A stretch of 64,000 nucleotides of DNA from Actinomycetota bacterium (GTDB lineage: Bacteria; Actinomycetota; UBA4738; HRBIN12), in the NCBI GenBank assembly GCA_035640355.1, contig DASQWI010000017.1, positions 167,351 through 231,350 on the forward strand, written 5' to 3'. Shown here one piece after another: positions 31,330 through 41,696 of the stretch. The position numbers and the translations under genes were made by a program. The notes under the pieces are model-generated. The model saw only the letters and a list, made by a program, of their open reading frames with translations. It made no database searches and was not told the DNA's origin. Within the stretch, counting starts at the first letter, position 1; each line of letters starts with the position of its first letter.

Positions 31330-31567
31330 AAGGAACCGCAGGTTAGGGCCGGTGCAAGCCGGGCATCCTGCGAACTTCCCCGCGTCGATATCTCTTCTTG
31401 TGCCCGGCGGGGCCGTCGGTGAGTACGCAAAGGGAGTCGCGGCCACCGCTGCGTCGCGCTTTCCATTGCCAGCGCTCAGGTGGTGGGAAGTAATCATGGT
31501 GACGGATTTGCGAATATGCCGCTGCCTCTTGTGCTACCGCCGCCGACATTGGATGGGGTTGTCCTTG

Positions 31568-32040
31568 ATGAGCGGGATGCAACGCCGCGTGGTGCGAAGC
31601 AGAGAACAGTCCCTGATTCTCCTCGCCATTGCGATCATCGCACCTCTCATGGCCTTTGTTCAGCTCTCCGACGAGGAGGCTTCCGCCGCCCTCTCTCTCG
31701 GCGCGCGCGTTGGGTTCATGCTGCTAGTAGTTTTGCTGGCTGCGTTCGCCTTCCCACTTTCCAGATCTGGAGTGGTCGTGACTGAGAATGGAGTGATTAT
31801 CAAGAACCCCATTCGCTCCAACTCATTGCGTTGGGAGGAGATCGTGGGCTTTTCTCTGCTGCAAAGGGGGTGTTCCCAGGCATCGGCCATGTGCAGCTCA
31901 ACAATGGAAGAGTGATACCTATATACGGCATATCGATTCCCAATCCGATCACGCGGCCGAACAATCGGTCCGCCCAACTCCTGGTCAGTAAATTGAACGG
32001 CATGCTGTCCGACGCCAGAGGGAGGCAAGCGTCAGAGTAG
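31568..32040 (+). pseudogene. PH-domain membrane protein, frameshifted
   Basis: The first part encodes two transmembrane helices (LILLAIAIIAPLMAFV and VGFMLLVVLLAAFAF) and the start of a bacterial PH domain (VVVTENGVIIKNPIR, RWEEIVGF). The rest continues in another frame: FPGIGHVQLNNGRVIPIYG, then ISIPNPITRPNNRSAQ. The break falls in AAAGGGGG at about 31863-31870; one extra G would restore a single protein of about 158 residues. It could be a real frameshift or a homopolymer error. The start (ATG 31568) is uncertain; 31577 is also possible. Confidence 0.65.
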
Positions 32041-32237
32041 TCTGGTTTGGACAGGAAATCACGCCCAACCTCAGAAGCTGCGCGCCTCAGTCATTGGCCA
32101 CAGCTTGTTCAGCGCAGCCACGACATTCCTTCCAATGCGCCTCGGACGAACGCTTACCGGCGCTGTATTGCCCAGCTCGAAGCAGTTACAACGCTACGCT
32201 GCTCGAATATGACCCTGGGTCAAGTCGGAGGAGATCC

Positions 32238-32828
32238 GTGAGGAGACGTCCTCCGGAGTTCATCGCCGGGGACGTGTTCGTGCTCCTGCTCGTGGGCGGG
32301 ATCGCGGCGATCGCCCTGGCGAATCTCACGCGCCTTCAGGCGACCGGAGACATCATCGTGGTAGCGATCCTGTGGTGGGTAGGGTGGCCCTGGTTCCTGG
32401 AACGTCGCGACCATCGCTTGGTAATCCTTCGCTCGCTCGCCGCAACCTCTGCGGACGGCTATGAAGAAGCCGTGGCTGAACTGTTCAAGAAGCGTGGTTA
32501 CGTTGATGTGCACCGGTCCAACTCCGATCCCTCCGAGATCAGATGCCTGGATCGAGCAGGCCGGTCGGTGCTCGTCCGGGCGAGGCGCCCCTCGCCCGGT
32601 CGGAGGATCGGGTCGCAATAGATGAAGGGGTTCATCAGGGCAGTTCGGAACCACCATGGCGCCGACCGAGGAATCGTTGTAACAACCACGACGTTCACAT
32701 CGACCGCCCATTCATTGGCCCGCAAGGCGCGGATCGGCGTGATGGAGGGACGCCAACTGGTCCACGCGATGGCCTCCGAGGACAGGGAACACCACGTCTT
32801 TGACCGCCAGCTCCACTCGCATATCTGA
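32238..32828 (+). pseudogene. Mrr-like membrane restriction endonuclease with in-frame stop
   Basis: GTG start after GGAGGAG. Two N-terminal membrane helices (VFVLLLVGGIAAIALANL; IIVVAILWWVGWPW) precede an Mrr-type nuclease fold: SADGYEEAVAELFKKRGYVD and SEIRCLDRAGRSVLVRAR in the first part. A TAG at 32619-32621 then interrupts, and the same frame resumes with an ATG encoding the usual Mrr C-terminal part (GADRGIVVTTTTFTSTAHS, LARKARIGVMEGRQLVHA). The usual catalytic Asp and QxK are degraded (SDPSEIRC; VRAR), so it is probably a dying gene, or two separate polypeptides. Confidence 0.65.
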
Positions 32829-32937
32829 CCAGGGGTGGACCATCCAAGGCCTTATCCGTTTGGCAGTGTTCTTCGTGCTCGTCGTATTGATTCTTGCCCT
32901 GTGGATAGGCCCGACGGTCCGCGCGCTGCGACAGTAG
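32800..32937 (+). CDS. Possible small single-pass membrane peptide
   Basis: A 45-codon frame from a TTG that overlaps the end of the Mrr-like gene. The C-terminal half is a strong membrane helix (LIRLAVFFVLVVLILALWIG) followed by basic PTVRALRQ. There is no convincing ribosome site, and homology is not recognised. The 188 bases after it hold nothing else up to the next gene. Confidence 0.25.
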   Translation: MTASSTRISDQGWTIQGLIRLAVFFVLVVLILALWIGPTVRALRQ

Positions 32938-33125
32938 GCTGCATGTCGATGAACTAGCCCGTGCCGTTAGCTCCCTTACGAGTCGATGCGAGGTGGTGAC
33001 GTCACAGACTCAAGGGCGTCGATGCGTCACTTGTTCAGTGAGCGACTCGATTGCCGCCGACGCTCCTACCGACTTCTTTCTGAATCGGCGTGCGGTCCCT
33101 CACGTGCCGTCTCGGAGGCTCACCC

Positions 33126-33920
33126 ATGACAGTTCCTCTCGACCAACTACCGATCACGGCCGCCCAGGCGTGGGCTCGTTTGGGCGACGAAGCACGAAAG
33201 TCCCTCGGGGACGCCTTGACGGCCCTGTGGGGATACGGCGGAACGGCGTTCCCGGACCGCTCACGACGCCTCGGCGACCTGGACACGGTCGCGATTCTCG
33301 AACGCGTCCCCGACGAACGAACGACGCGAACCCTTGAACAAGCGAAGGCGGACATAGCACGTGAACACGAGATCGATTGGGACATCTGGTACGTGCTTGC
33401 GGCTGACGCCGCTCGCACCGAGCCTCCGCCCGATGCGCTGTATCCAGAGCGTCGCCTGACATCGTGGGCGATCGAGCGCGCACATTGGCATGCCGGTCGC
33501 TACGTCAACCTCTTCGGACCCGCCCCGGAGGGATTGGTCTCTCCACCCACCTGGCCGGAGATCGAAGCCGCACTCAGCCGCGAGCTGGAACACATAGAGC
33601 GTCACGTGGAGAAGGGCGATGACGATCCCTTCGAGGCTACGTATGCGATCTGGAACGGCAGCCGCATCTTGTACGCGATCGATACGGGCGATGTCGCGAT
33701 CTCGAAGCGTTCTGGCGGCATGTGGGCGCTCGAGCATTTGCCGGAGCGGTGGCACCAGGCGATTCGCGCTGCCGGCCGAGCGTACGACGGCGAAGCAACT
33801 CCTCAAGACGCAGAGGTGCTCCGCGAGAGCATGGCACCGTTCGTTGCGATGGTTCGCGAACATCTGCCACTGGTCGATCCCCGGGCGCCCGGAGAACCGC
33901 CGCGATGGAGTGGTAGGTGA
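33126..33920 (+). CDS. Nucleotidyltransferase-like protein (aminoglycoside adenylyltransferase/DUF4111 type)
   Basis: 264 residues, ATG after GGAGG. The N-terminal half resembles the AadA nucleotidyltransferase fold, with YGGTAF followed by GDLDTVAIL in place of the usual GSxxxG...DxD. The C-terminal helical half (ELEHIERHVEKG, TYAIWNGSRILYAIDTG, ISKRSGGMWALEHLP) matches the DUF4111 domain of AadA enzymes. It could adenylylate a small molecule or a protein. The loosened active-site motif leaves real resistance activity doubtful. A strong terminator follows. Confidence 0.7.
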   Translation: MTVPLDQLPITAAQAWARLGDEARKSLGDALTALWGYGGTAFPDRSRRLGDLDTVAILERVPDERTTRTLEQAKADIAREHEIDWDIWYVLAADAARTEPPPDALYPERRLTSWAIERAHWHAGRYVNLFGPAPEGLVSPPTWPEIEAALSRELEHIERHVEKGDDDPFEATYAIWNGSRILYAIDTGDVAISKRSGGMWALEHLPERWHQAIRAAGRAYDGEATPQDAEVLRESMAPFVAMVREHLPLVDPRAPGEPPRWSGR

Positions 33921-33961
33921 TGAGGAGCCCGTCCCGTGATCCGCTGGCGCCTCGAACGATC

Positions 33962-33993
33962 GAAGGCCCCGAGCCGTTGCGCTCGGGGCCTTC
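33962..33993 (+). terminator. Terminator after the nucleotidyltransferase gene
   Basis: Perfect 13-base arms (33962-33974 and 33981-33993) with a 6-base loop, 41 bases after the stop codon. Good in either orientation. Confidence 0.8.
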
Positions 33994-34466
33994 ATTGGTG
34001 TGTGACGAACCGGCTACGTCGGGTCTAGCGAGGATGCCGCACGCGCTGGCAATTGGCGCGCCGCGCGCGACGGCCGAGCTCCTCCAGGATCGCCGAGTCC
34101 GAACCGCGCTTGCCGCTTCGGCGATTCTCCTTCAGCCGTCGAACCAGCTGACTCGTCCGTAGGTGACGCAGGTGAGTACCTCACTTTCGAAACGTGGGCG
34201 GTCGGAACTCCTCATCTGCCATCACCTCCTTGGATCAGCTCATCGAGCTGATGACCGTGGACGCCGCGACGAAACGTCGCGACGTCGCGCGAAAGGATTG
34301 GAGCGGGGCCGGGAACGAGTCCTACCGGATGAACTGGGGCAAGGACACGAGCGGACCAGCGGCTCCATCGATCGGGCCTCGTCGCATCGTCTGTCCTCAC
34401 CCCCTCTCGCTCGTTCGAGTCGATAGAGAAAGGTACGGTAGAGGCGCCGTCGAGGCAACATGATGA
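33994..34466. other. Intergenic stretch without a supported large gene
   Basis: Reading frames here are short and carry no recognised motif. Apart from a possible 27-codon minus-strand frame with an ideal ribosome site, I see a short palindrome TCAGCTCATCGAGCTGA at 34235-34251 and nothing else. It may hold a small RNA or regulatory region. Confidence 0.5.
34132..34215 (-). CDS. Possible 27-residue peptide with a perfect Shine-Dalgarno
   Basis: On the minus strand AAGGAGGTGAT (34231-34221) stands 9 bases before an ATG opening a 27-codon frame with one Cys, ending GRVSWFDG. An overlapping ATG at 34222 gives only 13 codons. There is no homology I recognise. It may be a leader peptide, a modified-peptide precursor or chance. 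Confidence 0.25.
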   Translation of the reverse strand: MRSSDRPRFESEVLTCVTYGRVSWFDG

Positions 34467-34490
34467 AGGGGCGGCCCGGAGGCCGCCCCT
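34467..34490. terminator. Terminator after the phosphodiesterase/nucleotidase gene
   Basis: Perfect 10-base arms (34467-34476, 34481-34490) with a 4-base loop, 20 bases past the minus-strand gene. Nearly symmetric, so it can act in both directions. Confidence 0.7.
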
Positions 34491-34510
34491 CTCGCTTCGG
34501 CCCTCGCCTC

Positions 34511-37500
34511 CTACGGCGCGGTGATGGCCGGGCAGTTGTTCCCGCTGCCGGGGTTCGGATCGGTACATGCGATCCGTCCCTGGATAGCCGGGCTGATGGG
34601 CGTGTTTGCCGTGACGTAGTTCGCCAGTACCTCGTCCATCAGCTCCCTGGTCGTCGCGCGGGCTGAGACGTTGGGATATCCATCCCCACCGGCAGCCATG
34701 AAGTCGTTGATGGCCAAGGTGTACGTCGTCCCGGCGCCAAAGCTCACCGCAGGCCCGGTGCAGGATCCGTCTGTCGCTTGGCGGACCGCCCCGGTTACCC
34801 GGCTCCCGGGCGCACTCTCGATGTTGTAAGTGAAGCAGATCCCCGACACCTGGGGGAAGCGCCCGTTGGCCCCCGGCATCGCGGACACGCCGTTCTCCAA
34901 GAACGCCTTGAGCTCGGCGCCGTTCACCGACGTCGTGGAGACGACGTTCCCGAAGGGCAGTACGCCGAGCACGGAGCCTCGCGTGATCGGGAACGGGGGC
35001 GTCGACCCGCCCGACGGGCAGAAGCCGGCGCTGCCGGCCGCCGGGCACGTCAGCGCGGCCCGGAGCCCTCCCGAGTTCGTGATGGCGAAGTCGGTGCCGT
35101 ACTCGGTTCTCATTGAGTCCGTGGTCACGTCGCCGATCTTGGACTCGCAGAGCCGGCCGTCGGAGCGGCCGCACGAATCCGACCGCAGGACCTCCACCGT
35201 CGACTCACCGATGACGGTTCCCAGGATCGGGGACAGTTCGGCGTTGAGCTCGTCGATGCGTGCCTGGATGGCCGGGTCCGGCGGGACCCCGATGTTCCAG
35301 GGCTTGTGGAAGTCGGCCGTCATGTAGACCACGTCGTCGGTCGTCGTGTTCACGACCAGGCGTACCCGAGTGAACCGAACCCCCTTGCTGAGGTTCTCCA
35401 CCGCCAGCACGCCGTTCGGCCTGATGGTGATGACCTGGAAGTTCGTGTGGTCACCGATCACGGCGTCGACGCCGGACACGTTGTCGGCCAGGTCGACCAG
35501 AGGCCCCGTGGGGTTGGTCAGCGTTCCCGCCGTGGCGCCAAGGTGCCCGATGGCCACGACGCCGGCCATGCCGGGCTGTCGGAGAAGCTGGCTCGCTCGC
35601 TCGTTCACGGCAGCCGTCGCGTCGGTGACCTCGAACGGGCCGAAGGAGCCCGGCTTCACCAGGGTGGGAGCGTCTTCGTTGGTGAACCCGACCACCCCCA
35701 GCTTGAAGCTGCCGAAGTCGAAGACGCGGGATTTCGACCACTCCTCCGGAGTCTCGTCCGTTCCCGAGAAGAGGACGTTGGCCGAGACGTACTTGAACTT
35801 CGCCAGCGGGATGAGCTCATTGCGGAGGTACTCGTGTCCGCGATCGAAGTTGTGGTTGCCGAGGCCGTCCAGGTCGAAGCCCATCATGTTCATGAGCTCG
35901 ATCGTGGGTTTGTCTCCGAAGAAGCTGGAGATGGGCGGCGTGGCGCCCACCGCGTCGCCGGCGGTCAACGTGATCGTCTTCCCCGGGGTCTCCGCGCGGT
36001 ACGCGTCGAACCAGGGCTTCAGGAAGGCCGCGCCGCCGATCGGGAACGTCGGCCCGAACGAGTCGGCCGCCTCGAGCAGCGGCACCAGCTGGCCGTGGTA
36101 GTCGCTGATGTCGAGGATGCTGACCTCACGGAGGTTCCCCGTATCGGTGAGGAGCTCGTACAGGATCCGGCCTCGGGCATTCTGTGGCCCCGGGATGTCC
36201 ATCAGGAAGGCGATGGTGGGGGCGACGTCGATCGCGCGCACCGCAGCGGTCGCGCCGTCCCGGATCCCCGGTCCCGCGGCCACGAACGTGGCCCGCATGT
36301 TCACGTTGTTCTCTAGAGACTTCATGTCAGGGAGGTATCCGTGCTGACCGAAGAACTGGGAGAACGCGACGAGCTGCCCGGGCGTCGCCGCGTCGGTTTG
36401 ATACGGCGGCCGGAACACCACCACGACATCACCGCTCCGGTTGGGGTGTAGCGAGTCGCTTCCGTCGACGTCGCGAAGCTCTTCCTTCTTGAATACAGCT
36501 TCGACGACCTTCTGCTGACCGGGCAGGTTCGGGTCGTCCAGGTCCTCGAAGTACTCGATGATCTGGTTGCGGACGGCCTCGTACTGTCCGGAGGGAACTT
36601 GGAGATCGCCGCTCCCGGCCGGGTCTCGGCCGGCCAGGTTGATGTAGATCTGCGCCGTTCCCCCCGCGTGACACTCCTTGGCAAGCGTGTCGCCAGGGGT
36701 GCTGGTGCCGGGATCGTTCGCTGCCTTGCGACAGTTGCCGCTTTGCTCCCGCTCCTGTAAGCCCAGATCGACCAGGGCCTTGCTCACGTTCACGGCGAAC
36801 CACTGGGGACCAAAGCCGTGGTCGGAGGTGGCGAAGACCGCCGAGTCGTCGCCCATGAGGCTCCGCCCCAGCGCCAGGGTCCCGTCCGCCTCCTCGTAGG
36901 CCGAACGGATGTAGCCCTCGCGAACCGAAACCCTTCCGTCGGGGATGTCGTCGTTGGTGAGGTCGTCGAAGTACGGGTTGGGGTTCCCGTCGATGTCCGT
37001 GGGCGACACCAACCCCATGAACTGGTGGCTGAACTCGTCGGTGGTCGGGTTCCCCAGGAGCAGCAGGTCGACGGACTTCCCCTCATCGGCGAGCACGTCG
37101 AAGATGTGCTCGAGGTAGGCCCAGTGGGCGTCTTTCCACATCAGCCCCTGCTCCACGTACGTGTCCTCGTCGACGATGCCCGCCTCGAGCGGTGCGAAGT
37201 CGGCAGCCGTCGAGGTGGGGAAGTCGCTGTTGAGCGTCTCCTCGAAGTCCGCGGACCCGGCGGCGCCGAGGGCGTTGTAGGTGGCATTGACCCGCTGCAC
37301 CGAGGTGAAGTACAGACGGAACTGGCTCAGGTCCGGCGTCAGGTCGATCAGCTTCATGTAGAAGCCTGCGGTCCGGCCGGCCAGCGGACCGGAGGCGACT
37401 GTGACCTTGGTGTCAGCCCACTCGCCCTGGGCCAGCGTGGCCGCCGCTTTGCTGCCGTTCTTGCCGTCGGCGCGATTGACAACCAACGCCCCGTCGTAGT

Positions 37501-38236
37501 TCGTCTCGCCGTCGTCGGTCGAGTCGAAGATGTAGACGTCCCAGTCGCCTCCGGCGGGGATCCGCGTATCACTCTGCGAGAAGAAGGTCTCCTTGGCTGG
37601 GCTGAAAGAGGCGGGGACATTGGTCCAGCCGGTGGCGTCGCCCAGGTCCCGCTTCTGGTACTCCACGCCGAAGCTGCCGGCGGTTTGGCCGGGGATGTCG
37701 AAGTTGAGGACGATGCCGCGGCGCCCGATGAACGTCCGGAAGTCCACCACAGGCCCCTGCAGAGCAGGCGTGTAGCTGCGGGCAGCCACCCATTCCATCG
37801 CCACCACCGTCTTCCCCGCGCGCTCGGCAGCCTGGGCGATGGTGTCCGTCTGGAGGATGCCGGTCGCCGAGAAGCTCGTGGAGTTGTTGAAGTTCGACTC
37901 GCCGGTTCGATGGAACGTGTTGTTGGTGGAGCCGTGCTCACCGGGCCAGGTGCCGGTGGCCAAGGTGGCCCATCCCACGCCGGTGTTGGGCGGGAACCCC
38001 TGGAGCATGCCGTCGCCGCTGGCCTCGACCCCGGTGGCCAGGAGATCGGCGTAGGTGGGCATGACTCCCTCGTCCACGTACCTGTGAACGAGGTCCTGCC
38101 GCATGCCGTCGGACGAGAACAGGATGACCTTTTCCGCAGGCGGGTCGACTGCTTGGACCAATGATGGCGACAGTGGCAGCAGAGATGCCACGACCGCGAG
38201 GGTGACTGCGACGGGAAGACGGAACCGTCTGGGCAC
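34511..38236 (-). CDS. Secreted fusion: type I phosphodiesterase (NPP-like) + 5'-nucleotidase
   Basis: 1241 residues, GTG after GGAGG, with a signal peptide ([19 protein letters not shown]). Residues about 35-690 are an alkaline-phosphatase-superfamily phosphodiesterase: metal site LFSSDGMRQ (D43), the nucleophile region [28 protein letters not shown] and FATSDHGFG. Residues about 705-1225 are a UshA-type 5'-nucleotidase: DISDYHGQL (D712, H714), [18 protein letters not shown], then the nucleotide-binding domain with NSGGLRAAL and [13 protein letters not shown]. Together they could cut extracellular nucleotides or dinucleotides to nucleoside and phosphate. Both domains are normally separate proteins. 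Confidence 0.88.
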   Translation of the reverse strand: MPRRFRLPVAVTLAVVASLLPLSPSLVQAVDPPAEKVILFSSDGMRQDLVHRYVDEGVMPTYADLLATGVEASGDGMLQGFPPNTGVGWATLATGTWPGEHGSTNNTFHRTGESNFNNSTSFSATGILQTDTIAQAAERAGKTVVAMEWVAARSYTPALQGPVVDFRTFIGRRGIVLNFDIPGQTAGSFGVEYQKRDLGDATGWTNVPASFSPAKETFFSQSDTRIPAGGDWDVYIFDSTDDGETNYDGALVVNRADGKNGSKAAATLAQGEWADTKVTVASGPLAGRTAGFYMKLIDLTPDLSQFRLYFTSVQRVNATYNALGAAGSADFEETLNSDFPTSTAADFAPLEAGIVDEDTYVEQGLMWKDAHWAYLEHIFDVLADEGKSVDLLLLGNPTTDEFSHQFMGLVSPTDIDGNPNPYFDDLTNDDIPDGRVSVREGYIRSAYEEADGTLALGRSLMGDDSAVFATSDHGFGPQWFAVNVSKALVDLGLQEREQSGNCRKAANDPGTSTPGDTLAKECHAGGTAQIYINLAGRDPAGSGDLQVPSGQYEAVRNQIIEYFEDLDDPNLPGQQKVVEAVFKKEELRDVDGSDSLHPNRSGDVVVVFRPPYQTDAATPGQLVAFSQFFGQHGYLPDMKSLENNVNMRATFVAAGPGIRDGATAAVRAIDVAPTIAFLMDIPGPQNARGRILYELLTDTGNLREVSILDISDYHGQLVPLLEAADSFGPTFPIGGAAFLKPWFDAYRAETPGKTITLTAGDAVGATPPISSFFGDKPTIELMNMMGFDLDGLGNHNFDRGHEYLRNELIPLAKFKYVSANVLFSGTDETPEEWSKSRVFDFGSFKLGVVGFTNEDAPTLVKPGSFGPFEVTDATAAVNERASQLLRQPGMAGVVAIGHLGATAGTLTNPTGPLVDLADNVSGVDAVIGDHTNFQVITIRPNGVLAVENLSKGVRFTRVRLVVNTTTDDVVYMTADFHKPWNIGVPPDPAIQARIDELNAELSPILGTVIGESTVEVLRSDSCGRSDGRLCESKIGDVTTDSMRTEYGTDFAITNSGGLRAALTCPAAGSAGFCPSGGSTPPFPITRGSVLGVLPFGNVVSTTSVNGAELKAFLENGVSAMPGANGRFPQVSGICFTYNIESAPGSRVTGAVRQATDGSCTGPAVSFGAGTTYTLAINDFMAAGGDGYPNVSARATTRELMDEVLANYVTANTPISPAIQGRIACTDPNPGSGNNCPAITAP

Positions 38237-38492
38237 GGCGCCCTCCTTCGTAACTCGATCAGCCGATAACCCGGGGCGAAGAAGTCCGCCCGGACAACGA
38301 CCTTCCTATCGTTGCGAAGGCCGAGCGGTCAACTCGAAGGCGATGTCCGAACCGGGCGTCACAGGCAACCGGACTGAACGATTCTGATCACGACAGAACG
38401 GGACTCCACGTAACGGAGGTTCGTACGCTCAAGGTCGACGCAGCGGAAGAATGACCACAACCGGTCCGCGCGAGGGCGTAGTCGGCTGCGCG

Positions 38493-41400
38493 TCAACTCT
38501 CTCGATGTGCCGTGGCTCGATCGACCCACACGATCGCGCCCTTCTGCTCGAATCTGCGCACGGCCTCTTTCCGGAATGGGATGGCCTCATCGCCACGGCC
38601 GAGACGTTGGAGTACCTCGGCCATCCCGAGGCTCGCGCACCCCTGGAACACGAGGTAGTCCGACTTTTCTAGGGAGTCGATCGCCTCCCCGGCCAAGCGC
38701 ACCGCCTCCTCCGCCCGCTCCTGCCGGGCTCGCACCTGCGCGAGGACGGTCTGGGCCACGGTCTTCCAGAGCGGTTGCGCTCGTTCGATTGCGAGAAGCG
38801 CCGGGCCCTCGGCCTCTTCCCACCGTCCACTCAGGAACAGCGCGCGGGCCAGGAACGGAAGAACCGTGGCGTCCGTTGAGCCGATCTCCTCGGTCCTGCG
38901 CTGCCCCTCGGAAAGGATCTCCACAGCTCTCCCGGAATCACCAGCGAGGAGCTCGACGTCCCCTTCACACTCGGACGAGTCCGCCCAGTTTGCCTCCTGG
39001 CCGTTCTCCCGCAGGATGTCGCGATAGCGCCGGGCGAATCGACGGGCCTCGTCGAATCGGCCCTGCCACGCGCGAAGGTGCGCAAGCGCGTGCGACATGT
39101 ACGCCTCAATGGTCCGATTCCCGGCGTGCTCCTCGAGAATCGCCTCTGCCCGTCGGGCCGCCTCGTCGGCCGGCTGGGGCCCCTGGACCAGCACCGCGCT
39201 CAGGGTCAGCAAGCTGTCGGCCACCCGCAGATGGTCACCAGCCGAGACGGCATGCCGCCGGGCCTGCTCTAGGGCCTCCTCGGCGGCCGCTCCGCGCCCC
39301 GTCCGCCACCTCGCCGATGCGACCACCCCCCATGCACGTGCAAGCCCACCGTCGTCAGCGTGCCTGCGGAGCACCTCGATCGCTCGAAGGCTGTCCCCCT
39401 CGGCCCGATCCACCTCGCTGGTCCCCTCACCAGACTTGACGATCCACTCGGCCACCACGACGTGGGCGGTGAGCCGGTCGTCGTCGCGCTTCTCGGCCTC
39501 CTGGGCGGCCTCGTGGAGCACGTTCCTTGCCCGCTCGAACTGAGCAGCCTCGGTGAGCGCCTCGGCGAGGTCGACGAGGCGCTCGATGCGGTTCGGATCC
39601 CCTGACTCCATCAGGGAGGTCGCTCGGGACAGGAGGCTGATCGCCGCGGGTATGTCGATGCTGGCCAAGGCGCGCTGGCCGGCCGCGGAGAGACGCTCGG
39701 CGGCCCGCGCCGCCAGGCGAGGCAGTGCCTCGCCGTCTCCGAGCTCGCTCCGATATCGATGCGCTTGCTCGAGGTGGTAGCCGACCACCTCCTCGAACTC
39801 GTTGAGCCTGTCCGCCGTCCTGCCTTCCAGCCAGCCCGCGAATCTCTCATGGAGCTCGGCACGAGTCTCTTTCGTGGTAGCGGCGTACGCGGCGTCGCGG
39901 ATCAGGATGTGGCTGAATCGGAATGCGTCCTCCTCCTCGGCGAACCGGGACCGATCGGGTCGGATCAGTTCACGGCGGACCAGTGAATGAAGGTGACCGC
40001 CGACAGCGGGCCGTTCCGGCTCGGGGGACAGTTCCGTTATCGCGCCCCACGAGAAGACCTTGCCCACCACCGAGGCCCTTTGGATGACCGCCCGCTCCAC
40101 GTGTGACAGGCGTTCGAGTCGTGCGGACAGCAGCGCGTTGATCGTCGGTGGAATATGGATTTCCGATAGGTCGGCTGACGCGATCCACTGGCCGTTGCCG
40201 CGGCGGAGGAGCCCATCGTCGACCAGCATCCGGAGGATCTCCTCGACGAACAGCGGGTTGCCCTCCGCGGTGCGGCGGATCCCGGCGCGCACCTCCCGCT
40301 CGAGGGGCGCGGGCCCCAGGAGGTTCTCGATCAGGCGTTCGGCTTCGTGCTCGGTGAGTGGGTCGAGTCGGACCGTGGTTGCCTCGGGGATGGCCGAGGC
40401 CCACGCCGGCCGGGCCTCGAGTAGGTCCGGTCGCGCAGAGCACACCAACAGGATGGGCGAGTTCGAGCTCCACCAGGCCAGGTACTCGACGAGGTCGAGG
40501 AAGGTGGGCTCGCCCCAATGGACGTCGTCGAGCATCACGACAAGCGGCCGTTGAGAGGCCAAGGTCTCCAGGAGGCTTCGCACCGCCCAAGACGTCTCCT
40601 GACCGGGAGCCGCCGCCGACAACCCGAGGACCGAGCCGAGCCGCTCAGCAATCGCGTCGGCGTCGTCGCGTGAGCGGAGGAGCGCCGCGATCTTGGCGAT
40701 GGCTTCCTCAGGAGCGTCTTCGCTTGTGATTCCGGACGCTTCCCGGACGACGTCGGCCACCGGCCAGTACGTGATGCCGCTGCCGTATGGGAGGCAGCGG
40801 CCCTGGAGGACCGTGGCCAAGGGCCGAAGCCGGGCGACGAATTCGGTGCACACGCGGGACTTGCCGACGCCGGGGGGCCCGATGATCGTCACGAGGCGGC
40901 AAACGCGGCGTGCGGTGACGTCGTCGAAGGCCTTTCGGAGCGCGGTTAGTTCCCCGTCGCGGCCGACGATGGGTGAGTCGAGGCGCCGTCCGGTCTCACG
41001 ACCCGCGAGCGGAACCTCGACGAGTCGCCACGCTCGTTGCGAGTCGGTCTTTCCTTTTAGCACCAACAGCCCGACGGGTTCCACGACGGCGGTGTTGCGG
41101 ACAAGGCGGTACGTGGATTCCCCAAGGAGGATCTCGCCGGCCGATGCGGCCTGCTCAAGACGCGCGGCGAGGTTCGCTGCGTCCGCGGACAGCGGAGCGT
41201 CGCTTCGGGCGTCGTCCGCAAGGATCTCTCCAGTGTTAATGCCGGTCCGCGTTTCGATCCGGACGCCGTACCGGCCGTCGAGCTCTGTGTTGAGGCGGTC
41301 GAGGGCGGTGCGCATCTCGGCTGCGGCGCGGACGGCACGCAGGGCGTCGTCCTCGTGGATCTCGGGGATCCCGAACACGGCAACGATCGCGTCGCCGATG

Positions 41401-41561
41401 TATTTCTCCACGGTGCCGCCGTGTCGCTCGAGCAGCTCGCGCATTCGGTCGAAATAGGTCGTCATTACCCGGCGAACGATCTCGGGATCGCGCCTCTCGC
41501 CAAGCGCGGTGGACCCCACCATGTCGGTGAAGAGGATGGTGACGGTCTTCCGCGACTGCAC
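38493..41561 (-). CDS. Class III nucleotide cyclase-STAND ATPase-TPR protein
   Basis: 1022 residues, GTG start. Residues 1-185 form a class III cyclase domain that looks intact: metal Asp D13 in LFTDMVGST, D57 in YIGDAIVAVFG, and N130/R134 in AANLAARLE. Then comes a STAND-type ATPase with Walker A GPPGVGKS (228-235) and Walker B VVMLDDVHW. The C-terminal half is helical TPR-like repeats (to about 1010). Such proteins couple a ligand- or partner-sensing ATPase to second-messenger synthesis. It lies 135 bases downstream of the TIR gene on the same strand. Confidence 0.85.
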   Translation of the reverse strand: MQSRKTVTILFTDMVGSTALGERRDPEIVRRVMTTYFDRMRELLERHGGTVEKYIGDAIVAVFGIPEIHEDDALRAVRAAAEMRTALDRLNTELDGRYGVRIETRTGINTGEILADDARSDAPLSADAANLAARLEQAASAGEILLGESTYRLVRNTAVVEPVGLLVLKGKTDSQRAWRLVEVPLAGRETGRRLDSPIVGRDGELTALRKAFDDVTARRVCRLVTIIGPPGVGKSRVCTEFVARLRPLATVLQGRCLPYGSGITYWPVADVVREASGITSEDAPEEAIAKIAALLRSRDDADAIAERLGSVLGLSAAAPGQETSWAVRSLLETLASQRPLVVMLDDVHWGEPTFLDLVEYLAWWSSNSPILLVCSARPDLLEARPAWASAIPEATTVRLDPLTEHEAERLIENLLGPAPLEREVRAGIRRTAEGNPLFVEEILRMLVDDGLLRRGNGQWIASADLSEIHIPPTINALLSARLERLSHVERAVIQRASVVGKVFSWGAITELSPEPERPAVGGHLHSLVRRELIRPDRSRFAEEEDAFRFSHILIRDAAYAATTKETRAELHERFAGWLEGRTADRLNEFEEVVGYHLEQAHRYRSELGDGEALPRLAARAAERLSAAGQRALASIDIPAAISLLSRATSLMESGDPNRIERLVDLAEALTEAAQFERARNVLHEAAQEAEKRDDDRLTAHVVVAEWIVKSGEGTSEVDRAEGDSLRAIEVLRRHADDGGLARAWGVVASARWRTGRGAAAEEALEQARRHAVSAGDHLRVADSLLTLSAVLVQGPQPADEAARRAEAILEEHAGNRTIEAYMSHALAHLRAWQGRFDEARRFARRYRDILRENGQEANWADSSECEGDVELLAGDSGRAVEILSEGQRRTEEIGSTDATVLPFLARALFLSGRWEEAEGPALLAIERAQPLWKTVAQTVLAQVRARQERAEEAVRLAGEAIDSLEKSDYLVFQGCASLGMAEVLQRLGRGDEAIPFRKEAVRRFEQKGAIVWVDRATAHRES

Positions 41562-41696
41562 CGGACAACCGTACTCGCGCTGCCCGGGGAGATCGATGTC
41601 CGGACTGGGTTGCTCAGGATCGCTTTTCGTCGCGACCGCACCGGGTACAGGGGCGGATGCGCCTTCGAGTCCAAGCTTCGTCGGGGCCCGATTCGT

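Noticed and set aside
32829..33125. Additional gene between the Mrr-like gene and the nucleotidyltransferase
   Set aside because: Beyond one possible membrane peptide, frames are short and without ribosome sites.
34212..35174. 320-codon minus-strand frame at the end of the phosphodiesterase/nucleotidase gene
   Set aside because: It overlaps conserved 5'-nucleotidase coding sequence in another frame and is Arg/Gly-rich with no motif.
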